Below, in pieces: positions 45,001-56,700 of a stretch of 64,000 nucleotides of DNA. Positions within the stretch are counted from its first letter, which is position 1, and the number at the start of each line of letters is the position of its first letter. The stretch spans positions 418,065,162 to 418,129,161 of the forward strand of contig CM077675.1 of NCBI GenBank assembly GCA_039707655.1, in the 5' to 3' direction. Source of the DNA: Elymus sibiricus. Its lineage: Eukaryota > Streptophyta > Magnoliopsida > Poales > Poaceae. The notes beneath the pieces were generated by a model. That model did not search any database. It was not told where the DNA came from and worked only from the letters and a program-made list of their open reading frames with translations. Made by a program: the position numbers and the translations under genes.

Positions 45001-45992
45001 GCATCATGCAGGAGCGCAGAGGGCAAGTGGGCCCACGACCCCTTTGTGCTTAGGATTTAAACCGGCGGACTGGCCTCTTCGTTGAGCCTAGGTGGGGCGA
45101 CGACGTGCTGCTATCCCGAGGCCGGGCATGACCCAGGAAAGTGTGTCCGGCCGGAGGTGATCAGGCGTGTTGGAAATGCGGTGCACCCCTGCAGGGATGA
45201 ATAATCTATTCGAATAGCCGTGTCCACGGTAACAGGACGACTTGGAGTTGTGCCTTGACCTTATACAACTATAACTGTGATTTAAATTTAAGATGAATTG
45301 TGGCTCCGAGATTGCTTCCTGGGCGTGGTTACTTAATAAAATTGCTACAATAATATGACTATATATGAGATACCAGTCTACTCTCTTCTAATGCTGCAAG
45401 ATGCTGAAGACGCTAGTCTTCGATAGGACTAGGCCTTCCCCCTATTCTTGCTTTCTGCAGTCAGCCCAGATATAACCCCATTCCTTGATACTAATGCATA
45501 CTTAGCATAGTTCTGATGTCAGTCTTGCGAGTACTTTGGATGAGTACTCACCGCTGCCTTGCTTTCTCTTTCCCCCTCGATACGATTTCCGCGTTCAGAC
45601 GATGGAGCCCAGGAGATGGAGTATGCCGGAGACGACTACTACACCACCGCTGGAGCCTACTACTACGTGGAGAGTGCCGACGCTCAGGAGTAGTTAGGAG
45701 GTTCCCACGCAGGAGGCCTCGCCTCTTTCGATCCACTGCTTATGTTTGTGCTAGCCTTCTTAAGGCAAAACTTGTTTAACTTATGTCTGTACTCAGATAT
45801 TAATTGCTTCCGCTGACTCGTGCTTTGTCGAGCTTTGTATTCAAGCCCTCGAGGCCCCTGGCTTGTAATATGAAGCTGTATGACTTTAATTTGTGTCTAG
45901 TGTTGTGTTGTGATATCAATCAGTGAGTCCCTAATCTTGGTCGTACGCATTGTGTGTATGATTAGCGTACGGTCGAGATCGGGGGCGTCACA
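42061..45992. repeat. Sukkula/Erika-like solo LTR
   Basis: The 3932-bp block starts TGTGACGCCCTGGATTTGTG and ends ATCGGGGGCGTCACA. The ends are TG...CA within a short TGTGACGCC inverted repeat. A 5-bp target duplication, gcttg, lies at 42056-42060 and 45993-45997. No second LTR and no internal domain are present. From memory, long LTRs with this end occur in the Triticeae LARD/Gypsy families Sukkula and Erika. The GC-rich, Pro/Arg-coding stretch at 42320-43143 has open frames on several strands, but looks like composition and not a gene. Confidence 0.8.
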
Positions 45993-46069
45993 GCTTGACA
46001 GGCCCGACCCACCACCGACCCAACCATTGTCCCACAAAATCCCCACTCCGAGCGTGCGTTCCGAACCCT

Positions 46070-46071
<2 letters not shown>

Positions 46072-46148
<77 letters not shown>
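46072..46148. repeat. (CT)n microsatellite of about 38 units
   Basis: An uninterrupted CT run of 77 bp ends about 43 bp before the start codon at 46191. GA/CT repeats in 5'UTRs are frequent in grass genes and may bind GAGA-type factors; that role here is inference. Confidence 0.95.
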
Positions 46149-46151
<3 letters not shown>

Positions 46152-46190
46152 CCCTCCTCTCCTTCTCCGATTCTGATCACATCCACTCCA

Positions 46191-46964
46191 ATGTCGAGTT
46201 CCGGCAGCCGCTCCGACGACTCCGAGGAACTAGCCCTCCGCATCGCCTTGGAGCGGTCCAAGGTGGAGACCGGCGGCAGCTCCGGATCTGGAGCTAAGCC
46301 ACAGCACCCGCGCCGGCGCAGGGCGGACGCCGGAGCTGGACCCTCCCGGCCCGCGGGCAGCTCCACCAGGACTGCGCAGTTAGCATCGGGCCCGCGCGCT
46401 CTCCTTCCCCCGCCGCCCGCTCCTCCACCCGGGCAGCGTTGAGTCCTAGTGCCTGCGCCGCCGGCCTGCACAGGCACTCCGGAATCGGAGACGCGCGCCG
46501 CCCGCTGTGAGAGGCAGCGGGCAAGGGAGAGGGGAGTGGAGCAGTCCATGCGTCGCCGCCGCGGGATGCCAGCGGAGCTCGACGAGGATGAAACCCTCCT
46601 TGCATGGGTGTACCGTCGGTCCCTCACAACGGCGGAGTCGGACGCTCGGCGCCTCCGACGGAAGAACGCCAAGGCGCTTCGGCTGGCTATTGAGCAGTCA
46701 GAGCGCGAGGCAAAGGAGGCAGCAGAGGAGAAGGCCCGGGTCGCCAAGTTGAAGGGGGAGCAGGACAGGGCGGTCCGTCGGAAGGGGGGCTTCATCGTCC
46801 TCTCCGACTCCGACTCCGACAACGGCGATAGTTGCACCTCCTCCGACGACGACCCTCCGGCAGCCGCGGATGGCTACAGCTGCACCGGCGACCCAAGGGG
46901 CAAAGGACCGGCGAGGAAGTGGAACTGCCCCCCTCCCCCTCCGCATTGTTTATATAGCTTTTAG
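46191..46964 (+). pseudogene. Small GC-rich gene with UIM-like motifs, one in-frame stop
   Basis: The frame from ATG 46191 (MSSSGSRSDDSEELALR) runs for 257 codons to TAG at 46962, interrupted only by TGA at 46440-46442. The N-terminal 83 residues hold EELALRIALERSKVE, which fits the ubiquitin-interacting motif pattern (acidic patch, hydrophobic-x-x-Ala-hydrophobic-x-x-Ser-x-x-Glu). A second match, ALRLAIEQSEREA, lies after the stop within a long Arg/Lys/Glu helix. The C-terminus is acidic and Ser-rich (LSDSDSDNGDSC). I know of Triticeae proteins with the same 'EELALxxALERS' start, but no function. The single stop suggests recent loss, a sequencing error or a reassigned start at 46449. The UIM reading is inference. 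Confidence 0.55.
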
Positions 46965-47247
46965 TTGTACAAATTTAAGAACTATGTCCGGTGAATTAAG
47001 ATGATCTTTTGGGTGATGTTTGATGTCCGTTTGCCGTCAATCTTGTGTTCATTTGCTTTCGATTTCGTTGTTCAATGTTTGATCACGTAAAGTATCTCAA
47101 CGTTGCATGTGTAGTATGGATATATGATGTCCGATATGAGATACGTGGATGTAGAGAAGAAAATATAAGGATACCCGGTCAGTGCCCGCAGACGCGGATG
47201 CATCGAATTAGCCAATCGCGGCTGTAGATCTCTTAACGACCGGGTTG

Positions 47248-47367
47248 CACGGTTGGCGATCACCATCGGTACCTGCTGCCGAGTTAGTAGTACGCCGTGC
47301 GCAGGTGAGGTACCAATGTTTGACCACGGTTGGCGATCACCATCGGTACCTGCTGCCGAGTTAGTAG
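47248..47367. repeat. Local tandem duplication, 77-bp offset
   Basis: The 42-bp word acggttggcgatcaccatcg...gagttagtag occurs at about 47249 and again at about 47326 without visible mismatch. It is also related to 37255-37385. Confidence 0.85.
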
Positions 47368-47499
47368 CCTAAACCATGAAATTTAGTCTGAGCAAGTCAA
47401 TGAATCTCCTTAGTTCTTTCTCATTACCCCACTAGGAATTCTAAGTAATTGAAATAACTCCTCACATAAAGCAGTTGGGAATTTGAAGACCCCCATGGC

Positions 47500-48290
47500 A
47501 TAAATAGGTAATGTATGAATAACTGATTTACTCCCGTTTTCTTAGCACCACTAGAAGCAAAATTAACAATCTAGTTAGATGGCCCTTTTAGGACCTTATC
47601 TTTACTAATTGTGACATACCCACCTTCGTTCTTTCCTATGGCACCGGTAACTCGAGGTGCCTATCCTCAAAACCATCTGTAGTTACTTGTAAGACAACCA
47701 TAATGGAGATTTGATGTTCCAAACTGCAAATCTTCTCGAAAATAAAAGAGCACTTAAAAGGGCTCAATAATTGACCAATCCCCTCGTCGTAGAAAGACAA
47801 AATATTTTTCAAATCAAAGCTTGCTTGATGGATCCCTTGAAGAACGGTAGACTGTTATCCGCAAACAACAAATGCGAGATACCATGAGCTTGTCTACATA
47901 ACCAAAAATCATGAAGGTCTCCTCTAGCATAGGCATGCTTGGACAACAAGGAAAGCACATCAATCACAAAAAGAAATAAGCATGGCGACAAATCCTCACT
48001 TGTCTGAGTCCACAATACGAGGTAAAAGTCTCCGACAACTACCTTGTAAATCACATTGAATATTTCACCAATATGACACAAACCATAATCCAGTTCATAC
48101 AAACTGACGCAAACCCAAAGCCATAAGCTTGCCTTTCAAGATATTCCAAGCCACCCGATCATAAACTTTCGCAAGGTCCAACTTTTATGCACATAACTCC
48201 ACACAATTATCTTTCACCGTAATAAAAGTATTCATACACTCAAAAGAGATAACGACATTATCCACAATTAATCTTCACTACACCATAGCA
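47500..48290 (-). pseudogene. LINE reverse transcriptase fragment
   Basis: On the minus strand, broken frames read as plant L1 RT: RLIVDNVVISFE and KLDLAKVYDRVAWNIL near 48250-48130, then SPCLFLFVIDVLSLL and ISHLLFADNSLPFF near 47990-47850. The catalytic FADD is changed to FADN, and stops and frame changes are present. Both ends are missing. Confidence 0.75.
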
Positions 48291-48461
48291 TTACATCGCC
48301 TACGCCAAAGTTGGTCAAGAAAACATCTTTCGCTGACAGATAGTCGATCAGGAAAGGCTATTGCGACCGACACTGTTTGTAAGCAAAAGTCCAGTCAGGA
48401 AAACCCTTTCCCGATTGACATTGCTTTGTATTGTACCATCTACTTGCGTGCATAGTCTATA

Positions 48462-49709
48462 CTAGAAGGGTTGGGCGCGCTTTGCTGCGCCGTCGGTGTT
48501 GCTGGGTTTTCATAAAAGAAATAATTCCATCTGTTTCAAAATATAATCAAAATATAAGGTGTAATTTTTGAAAAGTCAAATCTTTTAAGTTTGGCCAAAT
48601 TTGTAGAGAAATATATCAATATACATAATATCAAATCGGTATCATTAGATTCATCATGAAATAATTTTTTATTTTTATTTAGTTATTATTGTGGATGCCC
48701 ATATTTTTGGCTCTGAACTTGGTTAAAGTTAAAGATATTATACTTTTCAAAAATTTAATACACCTTGTATGTTAAAACTGAGTGAGTATTTGGTCTGGCG
48801 AGAGGGGAAGACGATGAAGTGTGTTTTCTTTTCGTTTTATAATGCAGTGTGTTTGGTGGGCCTTCAGCAGTGTGATTCAATGTTATTTGTTAATCAATCA
48901 ATACTTTTGTGTGAAAATTTCGTCGGTGACTGCATGTTCTATATTTGTGTCATAATATCGCATGTTGGCACTTGTTTTTTGAGGTGGTGAGAGGGTGTGC
49001 GTGATTGATATGTTTTTATAGATCGATTAATGTCGATTGATTTGGAAAATCGTTGGACCAGCGAAATCGTGAACCAAATCCAAAATTGAATACCTTGATT
49101 GAATGAAAGAGCTTCAAAATTAGAGCATATGGAATAAAAGAATATGATAACAATGGTGAATTAAAAGAATTTACTAAGAGAGACGAATTAAAATAATTAA
49201 ATAAGATAGCTCCTTGAGAAATCGTTGACCCGGTCAAAATCGGGTGACCCATGTATAAATTGAAGACTTCAATTGATTGTGAGGCCTTAAAACTAATGGG
49301 CATAGTGTATTTATAGATATAATATAAAAATTGAATAAGAAAGCTTTGAGAAATTGTTGACCCGGTCAAAATCGGGTGGCCCGATGTCAATTGGAGACCT
49401 CAATTGAATGTGGGCTCTCCAATTCTAGGAGGATTAGTTCTATAGTATATATAAATAATTAAATAAGATAGCTCCTTGAGAAATTGTTGACCCGGTCAAA
49501 ATCGGGTGATCCATGTATAAATTGAAGACTTCAATTGATTGTGAGGCCTTAAAAATAATGGGCATAGTGTATTTATAGATATAATATAAAAATTGCATTA
49601 TAAAAATTGCATAAGAGAGCTTTGAGAAATTGTTGACCTGGTCAAAATCGGGTGACCCAATGTCAATTGAAGACCTCAATTGAACGTGGGCTCTCCAATT
49701 CTAGGAGGA
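48462..49709 (-). mobile_element. Non-autonomous Helitron, copy 2
   Basis: On the minus strand the 5' end is TCCTCCTAGAATTGGAGAGC after an A, and the 3' end is a GCGC-AGCAAA-GCGC hairpin followed by ...CTTCTAG before a T. The termini match the copy at 2513-3317. The interior has direct repeats of about 235-240 bp (units near 49210-49440 and 49460-49700, each with cccggtcaaaatcgggtg), which makes this copy longer (1248 against 805 bp). Confidence 0.65.
48530..48786. mobile_element. Stowaway-like MITE inside the Helitron
   Basis: The ends ctgtttcaaaatataa and the complement of caccttgtatgttaaaactgag form imperfect inverted repeats around an AT-rich core with agattcatcatgaaat. The same core is present in Helitron copy 1 (about 3040-3265), so it was carried along and not inserted separately. 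Confidence 0.5.
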
Positions 49710-50575
49710 TTAGTTATATAGTATATGTAGTAACTCACGGGGTAATAATGTGCGTCCCACCAGAGAGATCTGTTGAAGCAATCTTTGCTTCAATAGGACA
49801 AACACCCAAAAGGGAATCACACACGCACATGATCATCAGCTGGAAAGAGTTATTCATGATATCGCTTCAAAAAAAATCAAATTAATTAGAAGCAGTATTA
49901 AATTAAAAAAATGTATATGAACTGTCATTCTAGTGACATCATACTTCACAAAGACTTCCCTATCGGAAATAGACTTATTTTACAAATTCACCAAACTACA
50001 CCTATCTTCTTTTGGTTCTACTCTGGTGGTACTTATTTCCTTCCTCCTCTGCTCTAGGTTTCATTCCAGTGCAACAGATAGTCGTGAGTACATGACACCA
50101 TTATCATTCCAAAACAAGCAGAAAAAGTGTCCGTCTATGTTTATGCCGACTGAGATTTTTGTAAGACCCAACAGATTCAGAAATGTGAAAATTCAATTCA
50201 ATAAAAGTTTTAATTTGCACTTCTATTTCACTCACTTGCACTTCTTCCTGGAACAAATGTAAGTTGCATTTTTTGCTAAACTAAGATGCATTTTCCGAAA
50301 CAAGACTTAAGAAAAATCTCAGTCAACTTAAAAGTAGCCAAAAAAACAAGTGGTGTGACGGCGAAACATCTATGTTTGTGAAATCAAATCCTACCAAGAG
50401 GTACTCAACACAAAAGAGAAACAAGCGACCAAATTTGAAACTAAACTGAAGTTGTCCGTTCTTCAGCAACAATCTCCACACACGCTCCGACACTGCAACG
50501 TGCCGTCAAAGCAAATGATTGTGCGTAGGGGATCTAGCGCTGCCATCGTTTATTTAACAACAAAACAAAAGTTAC

Positions 50576-51443
50576 AGAGGCGAAAGGAGGCGACGCGACT
50601 GCCTTTGCGTACCGCCGGCGCTGCCGCTGGTTCCCTCTCCCTCCGCCGGCCGCTCCGGTGGCGGGAGGGAGGGGGAACCTCGAATCTATGCATGGGTGGT
50701 TTCGCAGTAGAGTTAAGGTTGTGGGAGACGCTGCCGAGGCCGTTGCGGCGGCGTCGCGTCTGAATAAGTTTCCTCGGGCTTCTGTTGCGGTCAGACGGAG
50801 CTCTTGCTTTGGTCTAGGAGCCAGCGGGGTGGGGGATCCCCGGATCTCTTCGAGGTCGCGGGCTATGGTGTATGGAGGTCAACCGACACTGGCCGGTTGG
50901 ATCCTTGGTTGGGAGGTGTTTGTGTGGAGACGGAGATGCTTCTTCCTCCTCGTCGGTATGATTTTCCGCTGCTGCTCTTCTTCTTTCTTTGTGCTACTGC
51001 TGGAGGGATGTCCTGATTGGCCCGGGCGGTTGGCCTGGCCGCGGCGCCGGAACCGGATCTTAGTTCTCTTCCGTCTGGAAGGGGCACATATAGCGGTACT
51101 CAAAGCCATAGATGGCGAAGGCTGGTGCAGGCGTGTTGGATGCACACGTGCGTCCTTGTCCTTTCGGCGCCGGTGCAAAGAAAAAGGGGAGCAGCGTGGC
51201 GATGATTATGCCATGGTTGAAGACGATGACCTGCTTGTGGCTGGTTGCAGATTCTTATGTTGTAGGGGTTTTCTCACAATATTAAGGAATGATGACACTG
51301 AGCTCCGGAGATCTTCGTGTTTTATTGGTTGTATTAGAATGCTCTATGTTTTTCTCGTTGTTTATGTGTGTGTTAGGGTCTGCTTGTATGGGCCAAAGAC
51401 TTTGTATTATTTCGTGATTTGAATACAAGCATACTTTCTAAAA
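50576..51443 (+). mobile_element. Short retroposon-like insertion with A-rich tail
   Basis: It is flanked by aaaagtta at 50568-50575 and 51444-51451 and ends in a run of A after gaatacaagcatactttcta. Copy A lacks it (aaaacaaaagataaagaaag at about 40191). The body starts GC-rich (gaggcgaaaggaggcgacgc) and ends with tttgtattatttcgtgattt, similar to LINE/SINE tails. A plus-strand frame of 254 codons (50658-51422) reaches the tail, but I see no domain in it. It is either a non-autonomous LINE derivative or a processed transcript. Confidence 0.6.
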
Positions 51444-51587
51444 AAAAGTTAAAGAAAGATCAAGGTGCGGCGGACCATGCATGGGGCTACCCAAACATGG
51501 GGGGCAACCGGGCCAGAATATCCACATTCGTTTGCAGCCCCGCACAGCACAGTAACGAATATAGACGGGGACAAGATGCAACGGCCA

Positions 51588-51596
51588 GCTATGTTT
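51588..51596. repeat. 9-bp target duplication of the MULE, left copy
   Basis: gctatgttt, identical to 57951-57959. Confidence 0.95.
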
Positions 51597-51928
51597 GAGA
51601 TAATTGCAAAAGAGTACCACAATTCGGGCCGTATTCACAAGTTGGTGCCATCTTTCAATTTTTTTGCAAATACGTACCAAGATACATGCAGCTTGTTGCA
51701 AAACTTGTATTTCTACGTATAGATGCTCTTTCTGACAGATCTGGCCCACCGGTCAGTCTCTTACAAGAAAAACCGGCCCGGACCGCTTCGACCGGGGGAA
51801 AACCGGCTCTCTCTCTCTCTCCATCCGGACCGGATCGGCCGCATAACAACCTAGGCGGCTCGATTCGGATCCAACCGCACTCGCACTCGCACTCTCTCCC
51901 AGCCCGACTCCCTCTCCTCTCTCCCGGC
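51597..51928. repeat. Left terminal inverted repeat of the MULE
   Basis: It starts GAGATAATTGCAAAAGAGTA and ends at ...ctctcccggc, and is the near-perfect complement of 57621-57950. It probably contains the promoter of the GRF gene, whose ATG is 58 bp further in. Confidence 0.93.
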
Positions 51929-51986
51929 TATTCTTCGCCGCCGCCAGCCGTGCCGTGTCCGCCGTCCGTGCCGTCCGCGCCCCGCC

Positions 51987-53198
51987 ATGGAGTACGAGGA
52001 GGAAAGCAGCGACGACAACTGCCAGGACTACTCCGGCATGCTCTGCGAAAACAGCCAGGACGACGACAAGTACGAGGGCAGTGCTCGCAGTTAGGGTTAG
52101 GGTTCTAGCCTGCTGGAATTGGGGATTTAGGGTTAGGGTTCTAGCCTGCTGCATTTGGGGATTTAGGGTTCGGGTTAGGGTTCTAGCCTGCTGGATTTGG
52201 GTTTGGGGATTTAGGGTTTCTCATTTGTGATTTTTGCTCGCTTTAGATCCCTGCTAGCATTGAAGACGAGGATTACAAAGGCCTTGAGTTGGAGCTTATG
52301 GTTTTCTGCCGGAAGCATGGCAAAGCATCAGAGAGATTCATAGCTTTCGAAGGAACCAGCACTGGCAGGAGGTTCTTGGCATGTGCTGAGCAGGTATGGA
52401 TTAGTGCCTTTTTGTATTAATTTAGCACTGGATATGCTAAATGGAATGACTGCCTAATAGATTTGTTAGTAAATATTGCAATCAAAAGTTGACTGTATTT
52501 GTTAGATTAGTGATTGTGGTGACTGTATTCATTAGATATTATGCTCAGTATGTCCTGTGTCCTATATTTAATTGCACAGTTAATATGCTATGCTCACTAT
52601 GCTCTCTGTATTGTTTAATTTGCAGGGAGCTGATAACTGTGAATTTGTTGAATGGGTTGATCCATATTGGCCTATACCAATGCAGAATGCCCTGTTGAAG
52701 CTTTGGCAAATGTATGAAGATGCCAAAGATGACAGGAGGAGTGACAATCTGCAAAGTGCACTGACAATTCAGACTTTGACATGTGAGAAGAAGAGTCTTG
52801 AAGATAAATTTCAGGAAATAGCTAAAGATGTGGACTCCCTTTTCCAGGCCCAAGATTCTAGGTCTAAAGAGCATTTGTATGTGGTCACTGAGTACAAAAA
52901 AGAATATGAAGGGCAGAAGGCAGAGATAGCAAGGAAAGAGGGAGAGAACCAGAGGCTGAATCAGAAGTATGTCATTCTTCAGAACCTTACAAGAGCTCAA
53001 GGAAAAATGATCCAAAATCTGAAGTGGGACCATTTGAAAGAAAAGGAGAGGCTGAGTGAACAGAGGAGGAACATGCATTTGCAGATCAGTCATCTACAAG
53101 AGGTGCTAGCCAAGTCAGAAGCAAAAATCACTGATGAAGTGGCCCAGTTGAAGACTGAACTTGCTGCTATGACCATTTCAAATGAGAAGCTCACTTAA
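51987..53198 (+). CDS. GRF zinc-finger / coiled-coil accessory protein of the MULE
   Basis: Three exons are deduced from GT/AG signals and frame: 51987-52069 (MEYEEESSDDNCQDYSG start, acidic), 52258-52393 and 52626-53198, giving about 263 residues. Residues about 45-95 form a GRF-type zinc finger: FCRKHG, GRRFLACAEQ, and NCEFVEWVDPYWP supply the Cys-His-Cys-Cys set and the aromatic EFVEWVD strand. The rest is a long Glu/Lys coiled coil (about 110-260). GRF fingers bind single-stranded nucleic acid in other proteins (known of the family). The gene lies convergent to the transposase, as mudrB does to mudrA, but shares no motif I know from mudrB. A role in transposition is inference. The first intron border (CAA|GTACGA, then CTGCTAG|CATTG) is the least certain. 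Confidence 0.8.
52074..52225 (+). repeat. Telomere-like TTAGGG tandem repeats in intron 1 of the GRF gene
   Basis: About 50-bp units made of gttagggttagggttctagcc, then tgctg-attt-ggggattta, repeat roughly three times between exons 1 and 2. They carry about seven TTAGGG words. Telo-box-like words are known regulatory elements near plant transcription starts. Confidence 0.8.
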
Positions 53199-53730
53199 GA
53201 AGTTGGTGCTTCTGTGACCAATTCAAGCTGGAACCTGCTGCTCACTGAAAAGATGAAGTGATAAGATGAATGAATGAAGAAGAATGAACCTGCTTTAGTT
53301 GTTGTAAGGATCTGTTTATTGTGTGAACTATGCTTTAGTTGATGTAAGGATGAACTATGCTTTAGTTTGTAAGCTGGAACCTGCTGCTATTGTAAGTTTG
53401 TTGTTTGAAGTATGGCTGTGTGTGAACCTGAACCATGGAACTAGTTTACTTACTACACAGGATTACTTGATACAAAGTAGGCATTACAAACTAGGGGACA
53501 CAAACTGAATTGTACCAGACAAGATCACACAGCAAAAGCAAATGCATTGTAGCATGACAAGATCACACAACAAAAGCAAAAGCATCGTAGCATGACTAGA
53601 TCACACATCTACTCAACATCACACAGTTTTTAGCCATTGTAGTGTAGCTAGCAGAGAACATCACACACCAAAAGCCATTTTAGCTACCAGACAACATCAC
53701 ACAGCCCCCATCAGTATTGAAAAACCTAGT
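53199..53730. other. Intergenic spacer between the two convergent MULE genes
   Basis: The two 3' ends face each other across about 530 bp. Several short direct repeats occur: aactatgctttagttg (53327, 53353), gctggaacctgctgct (53228, 53384) and an about 40-bp unit with gtagcatgac-agatcacaca (53549, 53587). It probably holds both polyadenylation regions. Confidence 0.6.
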
Positions 53731-56700
53731 TCATATGTTACCACTAGCATTGAAATAACTAGCCCATCCAGTATTGCCAGAAGTAGAAGCACCAGCAGGT
53801 CTTGGGGCTGAGAAACCTCTTCCAGCACCTCTTCCAGCACCAACTCCTCTTCCAGCACCTCTTCCAGATGGAGCAGGTGCAGTTCTTGCAGGAGCAGTTC
53901 TTGCAGGTGCAGGTGCAGTTCTTGCAGGAGGAGCAGGTGCAGTTCTTGCAGTAGCAGGAGCAGGTGCAGTTCTTGCAGATGCCTACCAAATAAACAGGGG
54001 AAACAGATCATGCAATATATATCTCAAGTGCAAAATACAAATTGAAGAACAAACAAAGTAAAGAACATTGTTACCACATGTTTGTTTTTCCTCAAAACCA
54101 ATTCTGGTTTCAAGTCTTTCTTGCAGCTGGTGTATCTATGGCCTTGGAGTCCATAATTGCTACATGTTATTGTACCCAATCTTGAGGTATCCTTAGGCTT
54201 TGGCACTTCAAATCTTCCCTTTGCCCTCTTCTCTTTCTTTCTGCCCTTCTTAATTTTAAATGCAGGGGGGTCTATGTCTGGCCCAGGAGTTTTTGTCCAG
54301 TCATGTTCACCAGGAACAGGGTAAATCATTGGTTCATATGCTGCCACATACAAAGGTTTTCTGAAGAAGTTGCACACATAATCCTCTGGAAACCTTTTTG
54401 CCGTGTTAATTGCAGAGATTGCATGGTTACATGGTATGCCAGTAATGTCCCACTTTCTGCAACCACAAGTGTGAAGCTCCAAATTAACAACATGTGTCTG
54501 CTGTCCACTACTCACTTGCCACAAATTCACACCAGCTTGAATGGGTTTGCAGAATCTGGCCCTTTCCTTTTCTGCCTCTAGATTTTCACTATAATGAGGT
54601 GTGATTCCCCATCTAGCTGCCTTCCCACTCTCTCTATTCTTATGCCACCTCACCATCATCTTATCTTTAATACCATCACACATTGTCCTAATTGGTTTTT
54701 TCCTAACATCAAGGATGTACTTGTTAAACACCTCAGACAGATTGTTAACAACCAAATCTGTCTTGCAGTTTGTGTCAAATGCATGCCTAGCCCAGGGTTT
54801 TTTAGGTACCTCACTAAGCCACTTCCAAGCCTCTTCACTCTCTTTTTTCAGATCATCCATTGCAAGTTCAAATTTGTGTTGATTATAAGCATAGCTGGCA
54901 TTATCCATGTACCTCTTAAGATCTCCCCCCCTAAACCCAACATTCTGGAAATTTGCATACAAGTGTCTAAGGCAAAATCTTTGGTGGGAGTTAGGAAAAA
55001 CTTGATTCACTGCATTGAGTAGCCCCTGTTCACACATGACACAACTATAAGCTAGAATTCATAGCTACAATTCTAAGCTACAATTCTATGCTACAATTCT
55101 AAGGTAGAATTCATAGCTGCATTGAGTACCTTTTGTCTATCAGACATGATTGTGTATGCACCAAACTGTCCAGTTTCTCCTCCTAGACAGATCTTCAGTT
55201 GGTGCAGAAACCAACACCAACTCTGTGTATCCTCTTGTCCAACAATAGCAAATGCCAGGGGATATATATTATTATTCCCATCTCTACCAGTGGCAGCAAG
55301 GATTTGGGCACCAGTGCATAGCTTTACAAAACATCCATCAACACCTAATATATTGCAACACACAATTGTCACTATAATAGCAAATTCATAACTAAAGCAG
55401 CACTTGTCACTATAATTGCAATATCATAACTAAAAAGCAGCACTTGTCACTATAATTGCAAATTCATAACTAAAGAACCAAATAATTATATAAATTAGAA
55501 CTAACCAATGAAGGGTCTGCATCCCTTGAGAAAACCCTCCCTTGCTCCATTGAGGCAGAAGAACATTGCATGAAACCTTGGCCCAGGATGTGGAATTTGT
55601 GCAGTAGGTGTTGGAGTTACTGTTGTAACTATAACCCTACTGCCAGGGTTTGTATCCATCACAGTCTGAGCATAGTCTCTAAGCCTGGGATATTGCTTCT
55701 TGTGATCTCCTAGAACATTCTCAACAGCTTGATTTTTTGCCCTATATGCCATTGCCTTTGGCACATCTACACCATACTTCTCTTGGCAGTTGTCAATCAT
55801 AGTCTGAATGCTAGTATTGAGATCAGATCTAAACAATGGCTCATATGTCTTTGCAAGCCACTTTGCAGTGACTCTACTCTTCTCTGTAGTAGTAGGGCAA
55901 GTGTGCTGCAATCTCATTTTCTTTATTGCAAATGTTTTCTCTCCTTTTATAACTGTTGCCACCATAAAGAATTTGCATTTCTTCTTTGTTCTGCATTCCA
56001 CAATTATTCTTTTATCTGAATTCCTGTGATACTTAAAAGTTCTACTCTGTTTGATGTGCAAGCTCAACAAAGCATCCCTGACTTGGTGCTGATCTCTGAA
56101 ACACATTTTTAGACATAATTGGTTATGTGGCTCTTCCCTATTTTCATCATACCATTTCCTAGGTGGCTGTTTCTTTGCCCTGCTCTTCCTGCCTTTAGGT
56201 GGTACAAAACTAGCTGGCTCAAACCCATCATCATCACTTTCCTCAAGGAAACTTTTCTCTTCTTCATCTGATGAGGGTTTAAAATCTGGTTCCAATATTT
56301 CTAGGGCACTAGAATGTGACCTGCTTGTGGGTCCTCTCCTCACTGGCAGTTTCCTCCTCTTTATTGCAGGTTCACTAATGTGTTCTCCTTCTTCAACAAC
56401 ATGATCCTCCTCATCCAGCTCAAATAAATCTTCCACATCTGTTTCACCCTCATAATGATGTAACACCTCTGGTAGCACTTCATCATCAAGTCCTGCATCA
56501 CTGACGTTTGTTTCATCATCCTCTGTTTCTTCCTGCTCAAATTCTTCTAATGTAACCCCCCTTCCCTCATTTCCTTTTGGCCTATACTCCCCCATGAAGT
56601 AAGGATCATTTTCAATATCTCTTGGACCCTCAGAATCAAATGAAGATGCACCAGTACTATCTTCTTCCACTACTTGTTTAAGCTTGACCTTGCCCTTGTG

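Noticed and set aside
48290..48460. CACTACACCATAGCA near 48278 as a possible CACTA transposon end
   Set aside because: No matching inverted end, 3-bp duplication or transposase sequence is visible nearby.
53774..54061. Plus-strand frame of Ala/Gly/Val/Leu repeats
   Set aside because: It is the mirror of the low-complexity last exon of the MULE transposase.
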